Of a stretch of DNA of 64,000 nucleotides, positions 49,666-59,052 are shown piece by piece. The notes under the pieces were generated by a model that saw only the letters and a program-made list of their open reading frames with translations, searched no databases and was not told the origin of the DNA. The position numbers and the translations under genes were made by a program. The stretch covers positions 314,017 through 378,016 of the forward strand of contig DS995276.1 of the NCBI GenBank assembly GCA_000156115.1, read 5' to 3'. This stretch comes from Rhodobacteraceae bacterium HTCC2083 (GTDB taxonomy: Bacteria > Pseudomonadota > Alphaproteobacteria > Rhodobacterales > Rhodobacteraceae). Each line of letters starts with the position of its first letter. Position 1 is the stretch's first letter.

Positions 49666-50826
49666 TTACGGGCGCCCCACGTTAAAGCGCACTTGCGCAC
49701 CAGTTAATTTGGCACCCGCCCGCGCCGCATTCATCGGAGTAATGATCGCACTACTTTGTGACAGCTCGACGATACGAAAGACCGTCCACGCCTGATCATT
49801 ACCTTCCGCAAATGCCAGACTTTGACGTGTTAGACCATCACGAGCGCCAAGCTGAACGCGATATTTGTGTTTCCCAAGACCCTTTAATCGCGCGACCAAC
49901 GGCGCACAGGCCAGCTCTTCCAACAAAGGCACGAGTCCTGCGCCCATCGTTTGGGACAACTCATTTGCTGCGCTTTCTTGATCCTTGCGCGCCACAACGT
50001 TTAACGCACGCCACGGTGTTCCGGGTGACAGCTTCAAAGTATGACGCAGCCTTATGTCTCTTCCGCGCGATGGCGCAGCAGGGTCAACGACCTTTGCTTG
50101 TAATGTAACAAGTATCTTGCCGCTGCGCATAGAAGCGCCCTCAGCAACCCATTTCAAGTGAACTGCACGCGCATTTTTTGAGAGTACTGCCGCAGGCTTT
50201 TGCGCCTTGGTTGCTCCACTCGACAACAGGGCTTTATAATCAAATCCAGCCTGAACAGTCGCCGTTGGGCGAACACCAACGCGCGCCAAATCGATATCGC
50301 TCGCCACGATCATAACCTTTGCGGCACTGCCCAATATTTTTAGCGTTTGACTATGAGCGCGCTCTAAAGCGTCCTGCATCCAAAGAGGCGTTTTCGCACT
50401 GGCGTAAATCTTTGGGCGCACTGCCGTCAAAATAACGTCAGGGCGCGTAGAACAGCCCAATTTCAGCTGACCACCCACATAAGCGTCGATCGTCACTTCG
50501 TAGTGACTTTGCAAACGAGTTTCACGAAGTACCTGAAAATCAAGAATTTTGCTAGAAGGACGCAGTAGTATCGTATCACCGGTAAGCACACCCTGATCGG
50601 CAACAGTGAACCCGTCTAGCTCCGCACCGCCCGCCAAAGACGCTTGATAAAGTGCATCTTCCAAAGCATTCCGGCGCGCGCCTGAGTCAGAGCCAGACTG
50701 CAACGCCGCGCGCCCTGTGACACGTACCATTTCAGCCGCGCTATAGCTCGGTGCACAGAGCAAAATAGTAAGCAGCAAAGCGCTCTTGAACAGCCGCCCA
50801 GTATTCAAAAGCCCCTGCGTACCCAT
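49666..50826 (-). CDS. flgT: Flagellar H-ring protein FlgT
   Basis: A 386-residue periplasmic protein with a signal peptide ending SAAE and the FlgT N-domain: VRVTGRAALQSGSDSGARRN, then ALEDALYQASLAGGAEL. Later regions (DVILTAVRPKIYASAKTP, and a C-terminal SH3-like part) fit the three-domain FlgT. In Vibrio FlgT forms the H ring around the LP ring. It lies directly after flgP. Confidence 0.75.
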   Translation of the reverse strand: MGTQGLLNTGRLFKSALLLTILLCAPSYSAAEMVRVTGRAALQSGSDSGARRNALEDALYQASLAGGAELDGFTVADQGVLTGDTILLRPSSKILDFQVLRETRLQSHYEVTIDAYVGGQLKLGCSTRPDVILTAVRPKIYASAKTPLWMQDALERAHSQTLKILGSAAKVMIVASDIDLARVGVRPTATVQAGFDYKALLSSGATKAQKPAAVLSKNARAVHLKWVAEGASMRSGKILVTLQAKVVDPAAPSRGRDIRLRHTLKLSPGTPWRALNVVARKDQESAANELSQTMGAGLVPLLEELACAPLVARLKGLGKHKYRVQLGARDGLTRQSLAFAEGNDQAWTVFRIVELSQSSAIITPMNAARAGAKLTGAQVRFNVGRP

Positions 50827-50829
50827 GAC

Positions 50830-51345
50830 TTAACGCGCCGCCTTCATAATGCGGGCGATCATGTCACGATCTAGCTCCATAACCACTTCATAGGTATCGC
50901 GACCAACTGGATTGATACGAAGCGTTCGCGCACCTCTGATCGTCCCAGATACAGTCGTACGCGTTGTGTCATTCTGAAGAACCGCATCAATCACCGTGGT
51001 GCGTGTATCCAAGCGCATGCCATGGACCTGCTCCGTGAGATCGCGCATCGCGTCCAACCGCGCCACGCGAATAGCCATAAGCCGTTTCTGGTTCACGTTT
51101 GTTGCAGGCTGCGCGGAAATTGTTGCATAGCCCGTGCCCCGAATGCTCGGCACAGCTTGAGCCGTGACCATCGCATCTGTGTCGTTCAATGCTTTTTCGA
51201 CAGCCATTGCGTCGCGCACAGCAGGCGCATCGGTGCCTTGGATAGGCCCTTGGGCCAAGTTTACATGATTACATGCACTTAAAAGTGTGAAAGCGCCAGA
51301 AATGGCAATGGCCGTGCCTGCCTTAAAACGTCTAGATCTGTACAC
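50830..51345 (-). CDS. flgP: Flagellar lipoprotein FlgP (LPP20 family)
   Basis: A 171-residue lipoprotein with lipobox LLSAC and the FlgP pattern GTGYATISAQPATNVNQKRL, then MRDLTEQVHGMRLD and VSGTIRGARTLRINPVGRDT. GTG 51345 has a GAGGAG ribosome site six bases upstream and places the lipoprotein signal at the N-terminus. The longer ATG at 51426 is rejected: it would put the sigma-54 site at 51389-51406 inside the coding region. FlgP builds the outer-membrane-associated disk/T-ring-linked structure in polar flagella. Confidence 0.78.
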   Translation of the reverse strand: MYRSRRFKAGTAIAISGAFTLLSACNHVNLAQGPIQGTDAPAVRDAMAVEKALNDTDAMVTAQAVPSIRGTGYATISAQPATNVNQKRLMAIRVARLDAMRDLTEQVHGMRLDTRTTVIDAVLQNDTTRTTVSGTIRGARTLRINPVGRDTYEVVMELDRDMIARIMKAAR

Positions 51346-51388
51346 CTTGATCTCCTCGGACCGCGCTGAGTTAAATTCAGACCAAGGC

Positions 51389-51406
51389 ATGCATGTTCCG
51401 TGCCAG
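51389..51406 (-). promoter_or_regulatory. Sigma-54 promoter of the flgP operon
   Basis: Minus strand CTGGCACGGAACATGCAT keeps GG-N10-GC and most of the sigma-54 consensus TGGCACG-N4-TTGC, 44 bases upstream of the GTG start. Confidence 0.6.
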
Positions 51407-51444
51407 CTCAAAAGAAACGACGTCAATCCTTGAGAATACTCAAA

Positions 51445-51461
51445 TTGGCATGACTCTTGCT
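51445..51461 (+). promoter_or_regulatory. Sigma-54 promoter of flhA
   Basis: TTGGCATGACTCTTGCT has the -24 GG and -12 GC ten bases apart and matches the sigma-54 consensus at nearly every fixed base. It is 60 bases upstream of the flhA ATG. Confidence 0.7.
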
Positions 51462-51520
51462 TTCTTTATACGAAGCGCAGGGCGTTTTGCGCAATTAGAC
51501 GACGTCAAAGGACAATATAA

Positions 51521-53626
51521 ATGAGCATGTCGGACACTATACCCCGCAATGCAGGGCTAGGCGAAACAGCAACAGGACTAGCGCTGCCATTTGGCATCTT
51601 GATGCTTGTTGCGATGATGGTGCTACCCCTGCCCGCGTTCTTGCTTGACCTGTTTTTTACGGTCAACATCTTGATTTCACTTCTGATCTTGATGGTCGCC
51701 CTTCACACATTCCGCCCCTTGGACTTCTCATCTTTTCCCAGCTTGCTTTTGGTAGCGACAGTACTGCGCCTCGCTCTTAACGTTGCATCAACACGTATTG
51801 TTCTCAGTTCGGGACACACCGGAACTGAAGCGGCTGGCAAAGTCATCGAAGCCTTCGGTGCCTTTGTAATTGCCGGTAATTTCGTCGTTGGTATCTTCGT
51901 CTTCGCAATTATCGTCATCATCAATCTTGTCGTGATTACAAAAGGTGCCGGACGCGTTTCAGAGGTTTCCGCACGCTTCACACTTGACGCGATGCCGGGC
52001 AAACAAATGGCCATCGATTCAGACCTGAACGCAGGTGTTTTGACGGCTGAGGAAGCAACTATGCGCCGTGAAGATGTCGGCCGCGAAGCCGACTTTCACG
52101 GTGCAATGGATGGTGCCTCCAAATTTGTGAAAGGCGACGCTGTCGCTGGTATTTTGATTTTGGCAATCAACGTCATTGGTGGTCTTGCGATTGGAACGTT
52201 GCAACATGACCTTTCTGTTGGTCAGGCGGCTCAGCTTTATGTTTTGCTTTCAATCGGCGATGGATTGGTTGCTCAGATCCCCTCTTTGCTGCTCTCTATT
52301 GCAACCGCAATTATTGTAACGCGCGTATCCTCATCGCAAGACATGGCCCAACACATCAAAGGCGAAATCAGCATGTCACGTGCTTGGTTCCCTGTGGCTG
52401 GCGTACTTGGTTTGATCGGACTTGTTCCAGGCATGCCAACCATGCTTTTTACTGGTATGGCCGTTATTTCGGGTGTCGCTGGCTATGTCTTTAGACAGAC
52501 TGAAATGCGCGAAAACACAGACGAAATCAAGCAAAACAAAGCACCTGAAGAACCCAGCGATCCAGACAGCCTCACTGTTGATGATGTGGCCGATCTATCT
52601 GCGGTTACCATGTTGCTCAGCTATCCCCTTCTAACGATGGTCGATGCCGATGATGGCGGTCCGCTTGCCCGTCGCATTACCTCTGTGCGCAAACAAGTGT
52701 CTCAAGCACTTGGCTTTGTTCTTCCAGGCGTGCGTGTTCGCGATGACCTTGCGCTGCCGGCAAATGCATATCAGATCAAAGTCGGCCAAACCGTTGTCGC
52801 CGAAAACAAGATTTATCCTGACCATAAACTTGCAATTCAAGGTGCGAACTCGCGGATCAAAGTCGTCGGCATGGATGTCAAAGACCCCTCCTTCGGAATC
52901 GAAGCTACATGGATCAAGCCAGAGCGCGAACTAGAAGCCGAAGCAAACGACTACGTCGTGATTGAGCCTGAAACTGTCCTTGCCACGCATCTGAGCCAAG
53001 TCCTGTACAAACATGCCTCCGAGCTGATCGGCCAAGACGATGTGCAGGAGCTTTTAGACAATCTCACTGGTGTCGCACCACAGTTGGTCCAATCTGTGAT
53101 CCCCAAGCTGCTTCCATTGCACAGCCTGACTGCGATCCTGCGCCATGTGCTGCGAGAGCGTATTCCAATCAGCGATTTGCGTTTGATCTTGGAGCTGCTC
53201 TCGGAAATGGCTGCGCGCAATCTTAGTATTGCCGAAACCGCAGAAGCACTTCGCCCGAACCTTGTTGGTCTGCTTATTCAACAAAGCACGCCTTTGAATG
53301 AACCCCTGCCCGTCGTCACGCTCGAAAGCTCTCTCGAACACTTGTTGATCAACTCGGCCAAGCAGTCAGAGGGCGATCAATTATTGCTAGATGGGGCCTT
53401 GGCGGAACGCCTTGTCCAATCCTTGGTCGACTTAAACGAAGAACAAACCGAAGCTGGCAAAAAAACGTTCCTCATCGTTTCTCCACTCATACGTCGAAAA
53501 CTCTCAACGTTCTTGCGCCAACACATCGCAGATTTCCCTGTGCTGTCTTTCACCGAACTGCCCGACGGTCGCCAAGTCGATATCATCGCGAGTGTTTCGG
53601 GCGAAGAAAATGCACCGACCCAGTAA
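51521..53626 (+). CDS. flhA: Flagellar export gate protein FlhA
   Basis: A 701-residue protein: about eight N-terminal helices with the FHIPEP-family signature (LLLVATVLRLALNVASTRIV; VVITKGAGRVSEVSARFTLD; AMPGKQMAIDSDLNAG), then a cytosolic C-terminal domain that docks chaperone-substrate complexes. Normal length. Transcribed from the sigma-54 site upstream, followed by flhF. Confidence 0.93.
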   Translation: MSMSDTIPRNAGLGETATGLALPFGILMLVAMMVLPLPAFLLDLFFTVNILISLLILMVALHTFRPLDFSSFPSLLLVATVLRLALNVASTRIVLSSGHTGTEAAGKVIEAFGAFVIAGNFVVGIFVFAIIVIINLVVITKGAGRVSEVSARFTLDAMPGKQMAIDSDLNAGVLTAEEATMRREDVGREADFHGAMDGASKFVKGDAVAGILILAINVIGGLAIGTLQHDLSVGQAAQLYVLLSIGDGLVAQIPSLLLSIATAIIVTRVSSSQDMAQHIKGEISMSRAWFPVAGVLGLIGLVPGMPTMLFTGMAVISGVAGYVFRQTEMRENTDEIKQNKAPEEPSDPDSLTVDDVADLSAVTMLLSYPLLTMVDADDGGPLARRITSVRKQVSQALGFVLPGVRVRDDLALPANAYQIKVGQTVVAENKIYPDHKLAIQGANSRIKVVGMDVKDPSFGIEATWIKPERELEAEANDYVVIEPETVLATHLSQVLYKHASELIGQDDVQELLDNLTGVAPQLVQSVIPKLLPLHSLTAILRHVLRERIPISDLRLILELLSEMAARNLSIAETAEALRPNLVGLLIQQSTPLNEPLPVVTLESSLEHLLINSAKQSEGDQLLLDGALAERLVQSLVDLNEEQTEAGKKTFLIVSPLIRRKLSTFLRQHIADFPVLSFTELPDGRQVDIIASVSGEENAPTQ

Positions 53627-53668
53627 TTGCCCCGTTTTCTAGCAAAGCCAAATAAGGACTAAAACAAC

Positions 53669-55165
53669 ATGACAGAACAGGTTTTCAAAGCCGCTGACTC
53701 AGACAGTGCAATGGAAAAAGCCATTCGCGAGTTGGGTGAAGACGCGATGATTTTGTCCGTCAAACGCAAAGGCGATGTCACCGAAGTGCGCGCTGTGAAA
53801 GAATCCCTCGCGGCACTACCAAAGGTAAATCACACACCTTTCCCAAAAGGTCTACCCACACGGGCAGTCAGTCTCAGCGAAGCAATGCGCAGCGCTGAAA
53901 ATCGCAGGAAAGATCAAAACCAACAAATACCCGCGCCTGCACGCCCGTCACTGGATTACTTCTTTGGTGAGGATCCAATCGTTGACCCCTCCTCTGCTCC
54001 AAAATCACGCAAGCAAAGACAGCCGTTTCCTTTGGAGAAAGAGGACGATGCCCTCTTCGACTACGACATCAACGAAGCGACAAATGCCGAACCACGCTTT
54101 GCGTCCACACAACAAAACGCACCCGAAGCCAGTGAACCGCTCTACCAACTCAAGAAAAAAGCCGCCTTTGCCGAGACTGGATCTGATGAATTGCTCAATG
54201 AACCGGCAGGAATTTTCTTCAAAACAATCCGCGCTGACAAAACCGATTTTCATGCAGCTCTGTCTCCCATTTTTGCGGATGAGGTCAAACAAGAACCTAC
54301 GTTAGATCCTATTTTTAAATCTGTGCTTGAACCACTTCACGAAGCAGAGCCTGTCTTTGAAGAAGCGGTAGCACCTGATCCCTTTATTGGGCCATACGTT
54401 CAACCCTCGTCCGATGTGTCCCAGATCCTAAAACTTAACGGCTTTTCAAGCAACATGGTTCATCGTTGCTCAAATCACCCAGATCTGCTTGATCTTGAGA
54501 GTTCACTAACATTTGCCTACCAAGAATTGGCCGCGCAGCTAAGTGTTTCCTCAAAGAAACCAACGCCATTGGACAGTGAGATTCTCTTTATCTTTGGCCC
54601 AGGTGGCGCAGGCAAAACAACGACTGCCGCAAAGCTTGCTTTTGCGCGCCATCGCGATTGTAATATCAAGCCATCCTTGCACACCATCGGCCCGAAGTGC
54701 TTTGTCAGCGATATCAAGCTAAACCAGTTCTCCCAGCTTCTGGATGCAGACCTCATTGAAATAATTGAACCCTCTCACATCAAGAAGGATCAACAAGTTA
54801 TCGTTGATTGCTGTTACAAAGACACATCTGATATTATTCAGGCATATGAAACACTTAAGAACGACTTTCCCGATGCGCGCGTTCAACCAATCCTAACTTT
54901 GCCCGGGACATGGTCGAACCATGCGACTGAACACTATTGCCGCGATATTGCACAGCTTGAGGCGTGTACGATCCTAACACACTTGCAAATCAGTGCTCTA
55001 GGAATTGCGGGATTTTCTGCCCTTGCTGAACACAAATCAACACTGCTCGCGGCAAGCGAAAGCGATCATGTCTCCGCTGGAATCGATATAATCGAAGCTC
55101 CGACAATCGCTCATTTCTTACGCGAGACTTTGAGCTACACTGATGCTCTGCGCTACCCCGCTTAA
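53669..55165 (+). CDS. flhF: FlhF-like SRP-type GTPase with degenerate G motifs
   Basis: A 498-residue protein. The N-terminus MTEQVFKAADSDSAMEKAIR and GEDAMILSVKRKGDVTEV is FlhF-like, followed by a long acidic disordered part (about 50-250) and an SRP-GTPase domain with an intact P-loop GPGGAGKTTTAAKLAFARH. Other motifs are changed: the DTYRIGA segment reads KCFVSDIKL, the DTxG motif reads DCCYK, and TKLDE reads THLQI. FlhF places polar flagella at the pole. Here nucleotide binding may remain but normal GTP hydrolysis is doubtful. FlhG is not in the window. Confidence 0.8.
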   Translation: MTEQVFKAADSDSAMEKAIRELGEDAMILSVKRKGDVTEVRAVKESLAALPKVNHTPFPKGLPTRAVSLSEAMRSAENRRKDQNQQIPAPARPSLDYFFGEDPIVDPSSAPKSRKQRQPFPLEKEDDALFDYDINEATNAEPRFASTQQNAPEASEPLYQLKKKAAFAETGSDELLNEPAGIFFKTIRADKTDFHAALSPIFADEVKQEPTLDPIFKSVLEPLHEAEPVFEEAVAPDPFIGPYVQPSSDVSQILKLNGFSSNMVHRCSNHPDLLDLESSLTFAYQELAAQLSVSSKKPTPLDSEILFIFGPGGAGKTTTAAKLAFARHRDCNIKPSLHTIGPKCFVSDIKLNQFSQLLDADLIEIIEPSHIKKDQQVIVDCCYKDTSDIIQAYETLKNDFPDARVQPILTLPGTWSNHATEHYCRDIAQLEACTILTHLQISALGIAGFSALAEHKSTLLAASESDHVSAGIDIIEAPTIAHFLRETLSYTDALRYPA

Positions 55166-55246
55166 AGTTTTTCAAATCGCCCAGCTAAACCTGACGCTGG
55201 TCCTGTCGTTACTTATTTCGACACAGGAAAAACGGAAGGCCACGCC

Positions 55247-55618
55247 ATGTCGATGTTAAGCCCAGCAGCAATCTACAAGCTTCAACAAAAGACACCCAGC
55301 TTTGATACTGACAACAGCCACCAGTTGATTAAGGCCACACTCGAATATCTTGCGAAGAGCCTATCTTTGATGGTTCAAAAACCAGATCAAGCCGAAATTT
55401 TCCAAATCCATTCTGCTCGTGCGTTGACCTCAATTTACGTGCTTCAAAGCAGCTTGGATTTTGAGCGCGGTGGCGACATCGCCAACAGCTTATTTCAACT
55501 TTACGAATATTCTCGCCAGCAGGTCCTAAAGGTGATGCGCCAAGATAATAGCGGCGACTTAGAACAAGCCAGTCATGCAATAAGCGAAATTCTCGATGCT
55601 TGGCATCAGATCAAATAA
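55247..55618 (+). CDS. fliS: Flagellin export chaperone FliS
   Basis: A 123-residue four-helix protein with FliS-like spacing: HQLIKATLEYLAKSLSLMVQ, then IHSARALTSIYVLQSSLDFE and GGDIANSLFQLYEYSRQQVL. GGAAG precedes ATG 55247. FliS binds the C-terminus of unpolymerised flagellin in the cytosol. Confidence 0.75.
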   Translation: MSMLSPAAIYKLQQKTPSFDTDNSHQLIKATLEYLAKSLSLMVQKPDQAEIFQIHSARALTSIYVLQSSLDFERGGDIANSLFQLYEYSRQQVLKVMRQDNSGDLEQASHAISEILDAWHQIK

Positions 55619-55907
55619 AGTGAGCGGCGCTTCGATTGATCAGACTCTCAGTAAAATCGACGCCGCAATATCTTACTTCGAAGAGAGCTTAGACCGCGTT
55701 CGCTATGAAGACGCACAGCGACAAGGCGCTATAATCGCGCAGTTGACAATGGCTTTGCCGACCGCGTCAAAACACGTGACAAAAGCTCACAAAGAATGGC
55801 TAGCATCGTCGTTAGGGCGCCTTAACCGCGCTATTTCGCGGTTTGACGTGGCGACGAAACCAGCAAAGCAAAGCACAGCTAGAGACGCTTATTCACGCTA
55901 CAATTAA
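55596..55907 (+). CDS. Small helical protein after fliS (FliT position)
   Basis: A 103-residue helical protein (IDQTLSKIDAAISYFEESLD; GAIIAQLTMALPTASKHV). The ATG overlaps the fliS end by 23 bases; a GTG just after the fliS stop (55620) is an alternative. FliT often follows fliS, but the sequence match is not clear. Confidence 0.5.
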   Translation: MLGIRSNKVSGASIDQTLSKIDAAISYFEESLDRVRYEDAQRQGAIIAQLTMALPTASKHVTKAHKEWLASSLGRLNRAISRFDVATKPAKQSTARDAYSRYN

Positions 55908-56044
55908 GACGAGCCCTTGATTTTTTGATACTCACAAACATCCATAATTCTCTTTAGATACAATTTATACACCAAAGATAGAATGTCTCTCTTCTGCACA
56001 ATCACTATTGCTTACAACTTAGAAGCAGCCAATGGGGGCTATGA

Positions 56045-56536
56045 ATGGAAAACATCTCATACGCACCCAAGTGGGTGCTGAACATCGTTTGTGGAGCCAT
56101 CGCTCTGCGCTTTGTTGAGGGAAACTTGCCGCTCGAAGCTTACGCCAACAAAATGTCAACCGAGCTCGAAAAGCTCTACAGCGACTGCTCATCGACAAAA
56201 TTACATAGTGCTGCGGAAGCGATGTTATTTTTTCTTACCGAAATCGAAGACGACAATGCTATCGAATATTGCAAGTCCTTCATCCACTACTCTGCGCTCT
56301 TCGATGCTGCGAACCAGCCTCGCAAGCTAAAAGGACTATTTTTTAACCCGCTTGGACCAAGGCAAGAACTGACAACAAGCAAGTCAATTCTCTTTGCGTT
56401 CAGAGCCTTTGTATTTCGTTTGAGAATCAATCCACAGTATGCCGCACCATCAGAGTGGTCATTGGCTGATGTTCCCGAACTCAAAGTTTTGAATGATATC
56501 CTAACGATCGAAGTAGTCTTTTTCGACGCTATATAG
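56045..56536 (+). CDS. Unknown protein downstream of flagellar chaperones
   Basis: A 163-residue soluble helical protein starting MENISYAPKWVLNIVCGAIA. Two Cys (NIVCGAI, IEYCKSF), hydrophobic helices but no clear membrane segment. GGGGG precedes the ATG. No family recognised. It is the last gene of the plus-strand flagellar run. Confidence 0.55.
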   Translation: MENISYAPKWVLNIVCGAIALRFVEGNLPLEAYANKMSTELEKLYSDCSSTKLHSAAEAMLFFLTEIEDDNAIEYCKSFIHYSALFDAANQPRKLKGLFFNPLGPRQELTTSKSILFAFRAFVFRLRINPQYAAPSEWSLADVPELKVLNDILTIEVVFFDAI

Positions 56537-57312
56537 CGAGAGGTCACAGCGACTGTTTCCGAACCATTGCGTGTGTCGCCAGCAATATTTTGCCAACTCG
56601 AAATAGCGGGTCTAGTTTTGAACCGCTGCTCCACGTCACTTCAGCTACTGAGCGTCAGAGAGACATGCCTTTGATCAATGTCAAACACTTTCCGTGAACT
56701 AGGGAAGTACCAACACAGATGGTCGCTTCGTCTGGTGCCGGACCAACTTTCACAATGGGGCCGCGCGCGGAATGGAACGGGCTAATAAAAACGGTCACGA
56801 TCTCTGAGAGGTCTGCTCTAAAATCATTCATAGAGAGGCATCCTTTTATTTCTTTGCTCTTGGGCAAAAAATTCTGTCGTAGTCATTTTTGTCCGCAAGC
56901 GGAACGTCGTGAGTGTGCATCACGACCCATAAAGTTGGCGAACCTGGGGGGGTTGTCACCAGTCCCGCTTGCTAATTTCTTTAGAACCTCAGACCGGCAC
57001 AGATGCTATCACGCGATGGAAATTTAAGCACTGTCTTTAGATACAATATCCCCCTAAGATTACAGCAAATAACACTAAAGTTCCCGAGGTAATAATTTAT
57101 AAATAATTGATAAATAACGTAAAATTAAAAATTTTCTGGTATTTCGCTGATTAGCAAAAAAAGCGACGTCAAGAAAGGCACTGCTCTATGAAGTACGAAA
57201 TTTTGACAAATCTTACCCGCGGATAAGGTCAGCTTAGGCCGTCAACAAGGTCTGCAATCGCTCGCTCTAGTCGAACGCGATCAATCGAAGAAAAATCTCG
57301 GTCAACCTTAGT
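56537..57312. other. Long gene-poor gap
   Basis: About 775 bases, AT-rich toward the right. A weak minus-strand frame (56655-56867, possible start MNDFRADLSEIV, with AAGGATG upstream) might be a small gene but has no recognised match. A seven-base-pair hairpin GTCGTGA...TCACGAC is near 56907. Otherwise nothing seen. Confidence 0.35.
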
Positions 57313-59046
57313 TTAGCTTGGCAGTTCCGAACTGGGCGCAAAACTTTCTTCAACTTCGGTCACTTTTAGTGAAATTTGCCCGGCCAACTCTTGAGCCACT
57401 TTAAGCTGAAAAGGCTCTGGCAGTTCTTCGACCTTTTTTGCGAGGCCTGCCAAATCGTTAAAGCCTAGTGACAATGAAGATCCCCTCAAAGAATGAGCAT
57501 GTGACTTTGCAGTGACGTAGTCGCCTTCTTCTAGGGCTTGCGAAATGTCGGACGCTTTTGCCTTACCGTCATTCACAAATTTTTGCGATAGTTCCTCAAG
57601 TTCCTTTGGTAAAAAATAAGAGAAAAGCTCTTTTGACAAACCAGCTGGAAGGCGAACGATGCTGCGGGCTTCTTCAGGTTGCTCAGACATTGCATCCATA
57701 GAAACAGCAGCGGTGCTTAGGATACTGTTGAGCTCTGTTTCAAACTCTTCAAACAGAATTGGTTTTGTTAGCACCCTGTCGAAACCAACGATCGAGACGT
57801 CTTCTTCAATGGCATCCAAGACATGCGCAGTAAGGGCTACGATTGGTGGTATTGTGTGGTTAACCCACTTTTCACGAAATCGTTTGGTTGCCTCCAACCC
57901 GTCCATCTCTGGCATTGCGATATCAATTAGAACGACATCGAAAGTATCGGGGTTGAACTTATCCAAAGCGATACGGCCATTTTCAGCAAGCTCGACGCTC
58001 ATATTCAAACGAGTCAGGTATCTTGTAATCAACATTTGGTTGATAACGTTGTCTTCGGCGAGAAGAACATGCTTGCCATCTAGAACCACAGCCGGAGCAG
58101 CTTGCGATGCGATATCGGCTGAGCTGTCGGATACGGTGACTTCGATGGGCAATTCAAACCAAAATTTCGATCCCTCGCCATAGTCGCTTTCGACGTCAAT
58201 CTTACCGCCAATGCTATCCATTATGCGTTTACAGATCGCGAGGCCGAGCCCTGCCCCTTGGGCCTTGGCGGTAAGGGAGTTCGCGACTTGAGAGAAATCT
58301 TTGAAAAGGTCAGGAAACTTGTCTTCTGGTATTCCAATGCCGTGGTCACGCACCTCAAGCGTCAGCAAAGCGCCTTTGGGATGGTCCTCAGAATGCGCAG
58401 AGATGGTAATTGGACCGTCAGTAGAATAGCGGATCGCGTTGCTCACTAGATTGGAAATCACTTGCCGAATGCGCGAGGCATCGCCAACAAACAGCTGCGG
58501 GACGTCCTCTGCGATATGACAATTAATCTGTCGGTTTGGAAAATCAGGATTGGCTTGTGCAAGGATTTGGATACCTTCAATCAGAGCACGCAGATCAACA
58601 TTTTCGTCCTCATGGACAAAGACCCCTGCATCCATCTTAGAGAAATCCAAGACATCATTCACGATGCGTCCCAGACTTGATCCAGCTGTCTTAGCGTAAT
58701 TCAAAAGTTCGGTTTTCTCTTCGCACTCTTCATCCAATACCAGCAAGTCAATCATGCCCAACATACCACCAAGCGGCGTTCTAATCTCATGGCTCATAGT
58801 GGCGATGAAGCGGCTTCTCGCGATGGACGCTGCTTTGGCTTGCTCCAGGGCGAGTTGTAACTCAATGGTGCGCGCGACCACTGCTTCTTCAAGCTTGTCA
58901 GAACGATCATTAAGTTCTTCATTCGCGAGATAAAGCGCGCGGCTCTTTTCTTCCAAAAGCTTTTCAGCTTCAGCACGAGCTTTTTGTTCTCGCTCATATC
59001 TTCGCCGAGAGACGTGACTCGATTTTTCTATCATCGGCTCTTTCAT
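57313..59046 (-). CDS. Hybrid histidine kinase paired with H-NOX
   Basis: A 577-residue cytosolic kinase. An N-terminal coiled coil (about 15-75) is followed by HisKA with His86 in MSHEIRTPLGG, HATPase_c (LVSNAIRYSTDG; DHGIGIPED; GAGLGLAICKR), a receiver domain (LLAEDNVINQ; VVLIDIAMPEMDG; LTKPI) and a C-terminal Hpt domain with phospho-His in SHAHSLRGSSLSLG. There is no sensor domain of its own, which fits an H-NOX-controlled kinase (HnoK/HahK type). It starts six bases after the H-NOX stop. The output protein is not next to it. Confidence 0.87.
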   Translation of the reverse strand: MKEPMIEKSSHVSRRRYEREQKARAEAEKLLEEKSRALYLANEELNDRSDKLEEAVVARTIELQLALEQAKAASIARSRFIATMSHEIRTPLGGMLGMIDLLVLDEECEEKTELLNYAKTAGSSLGRIVNDVLDFSKMDAGVFVHEDENVDLRALIEGIQILAQANPDFPNRQINCHIAEDVPQLFVGDASRIRQVISNLVSNAIRYSTDGPITISAHSEDHPKGALLTLEVRDHGIGIPEDKFPDLFKDFSQVANSLTAKAQGAGLGLAICKRIMDSIGGKIDVESDYGEGSKFWFELPIEVTVSDSSADIASQAAPAVVLDGKHVLLAEDNVINQMLITRYLTRLNMSVELAENGRIALDKFNPDTFDVVLIDIAMPEMDGLEATKRFREKWVNHTIPPIVALTAHVLDAIEEDVSIVGFDRVLTKPILFEEFETELNSILSTAAVSMDAMSEQPEEARSIVRLPAGLSKELFSYFLPKELEELSQKFVNDGKAKASDISQALEEGDYVTAKSHAHSLRGSSLSLGFNDLAGLAKKVEELPEPFQLKVAQELAGQISLKVTEVEESFAPSSELPS

Positions 59047-59052
59047 GTCAGG

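Noticed and set aside
51346-51426. Longer N-terminus of FlgP from ATG 51426
   Set aside because: Would bury the lipoprotein signal 27 residues in and place a sigma-54 promoter inside the gene; GTG 51345 has a strong ribosome site.
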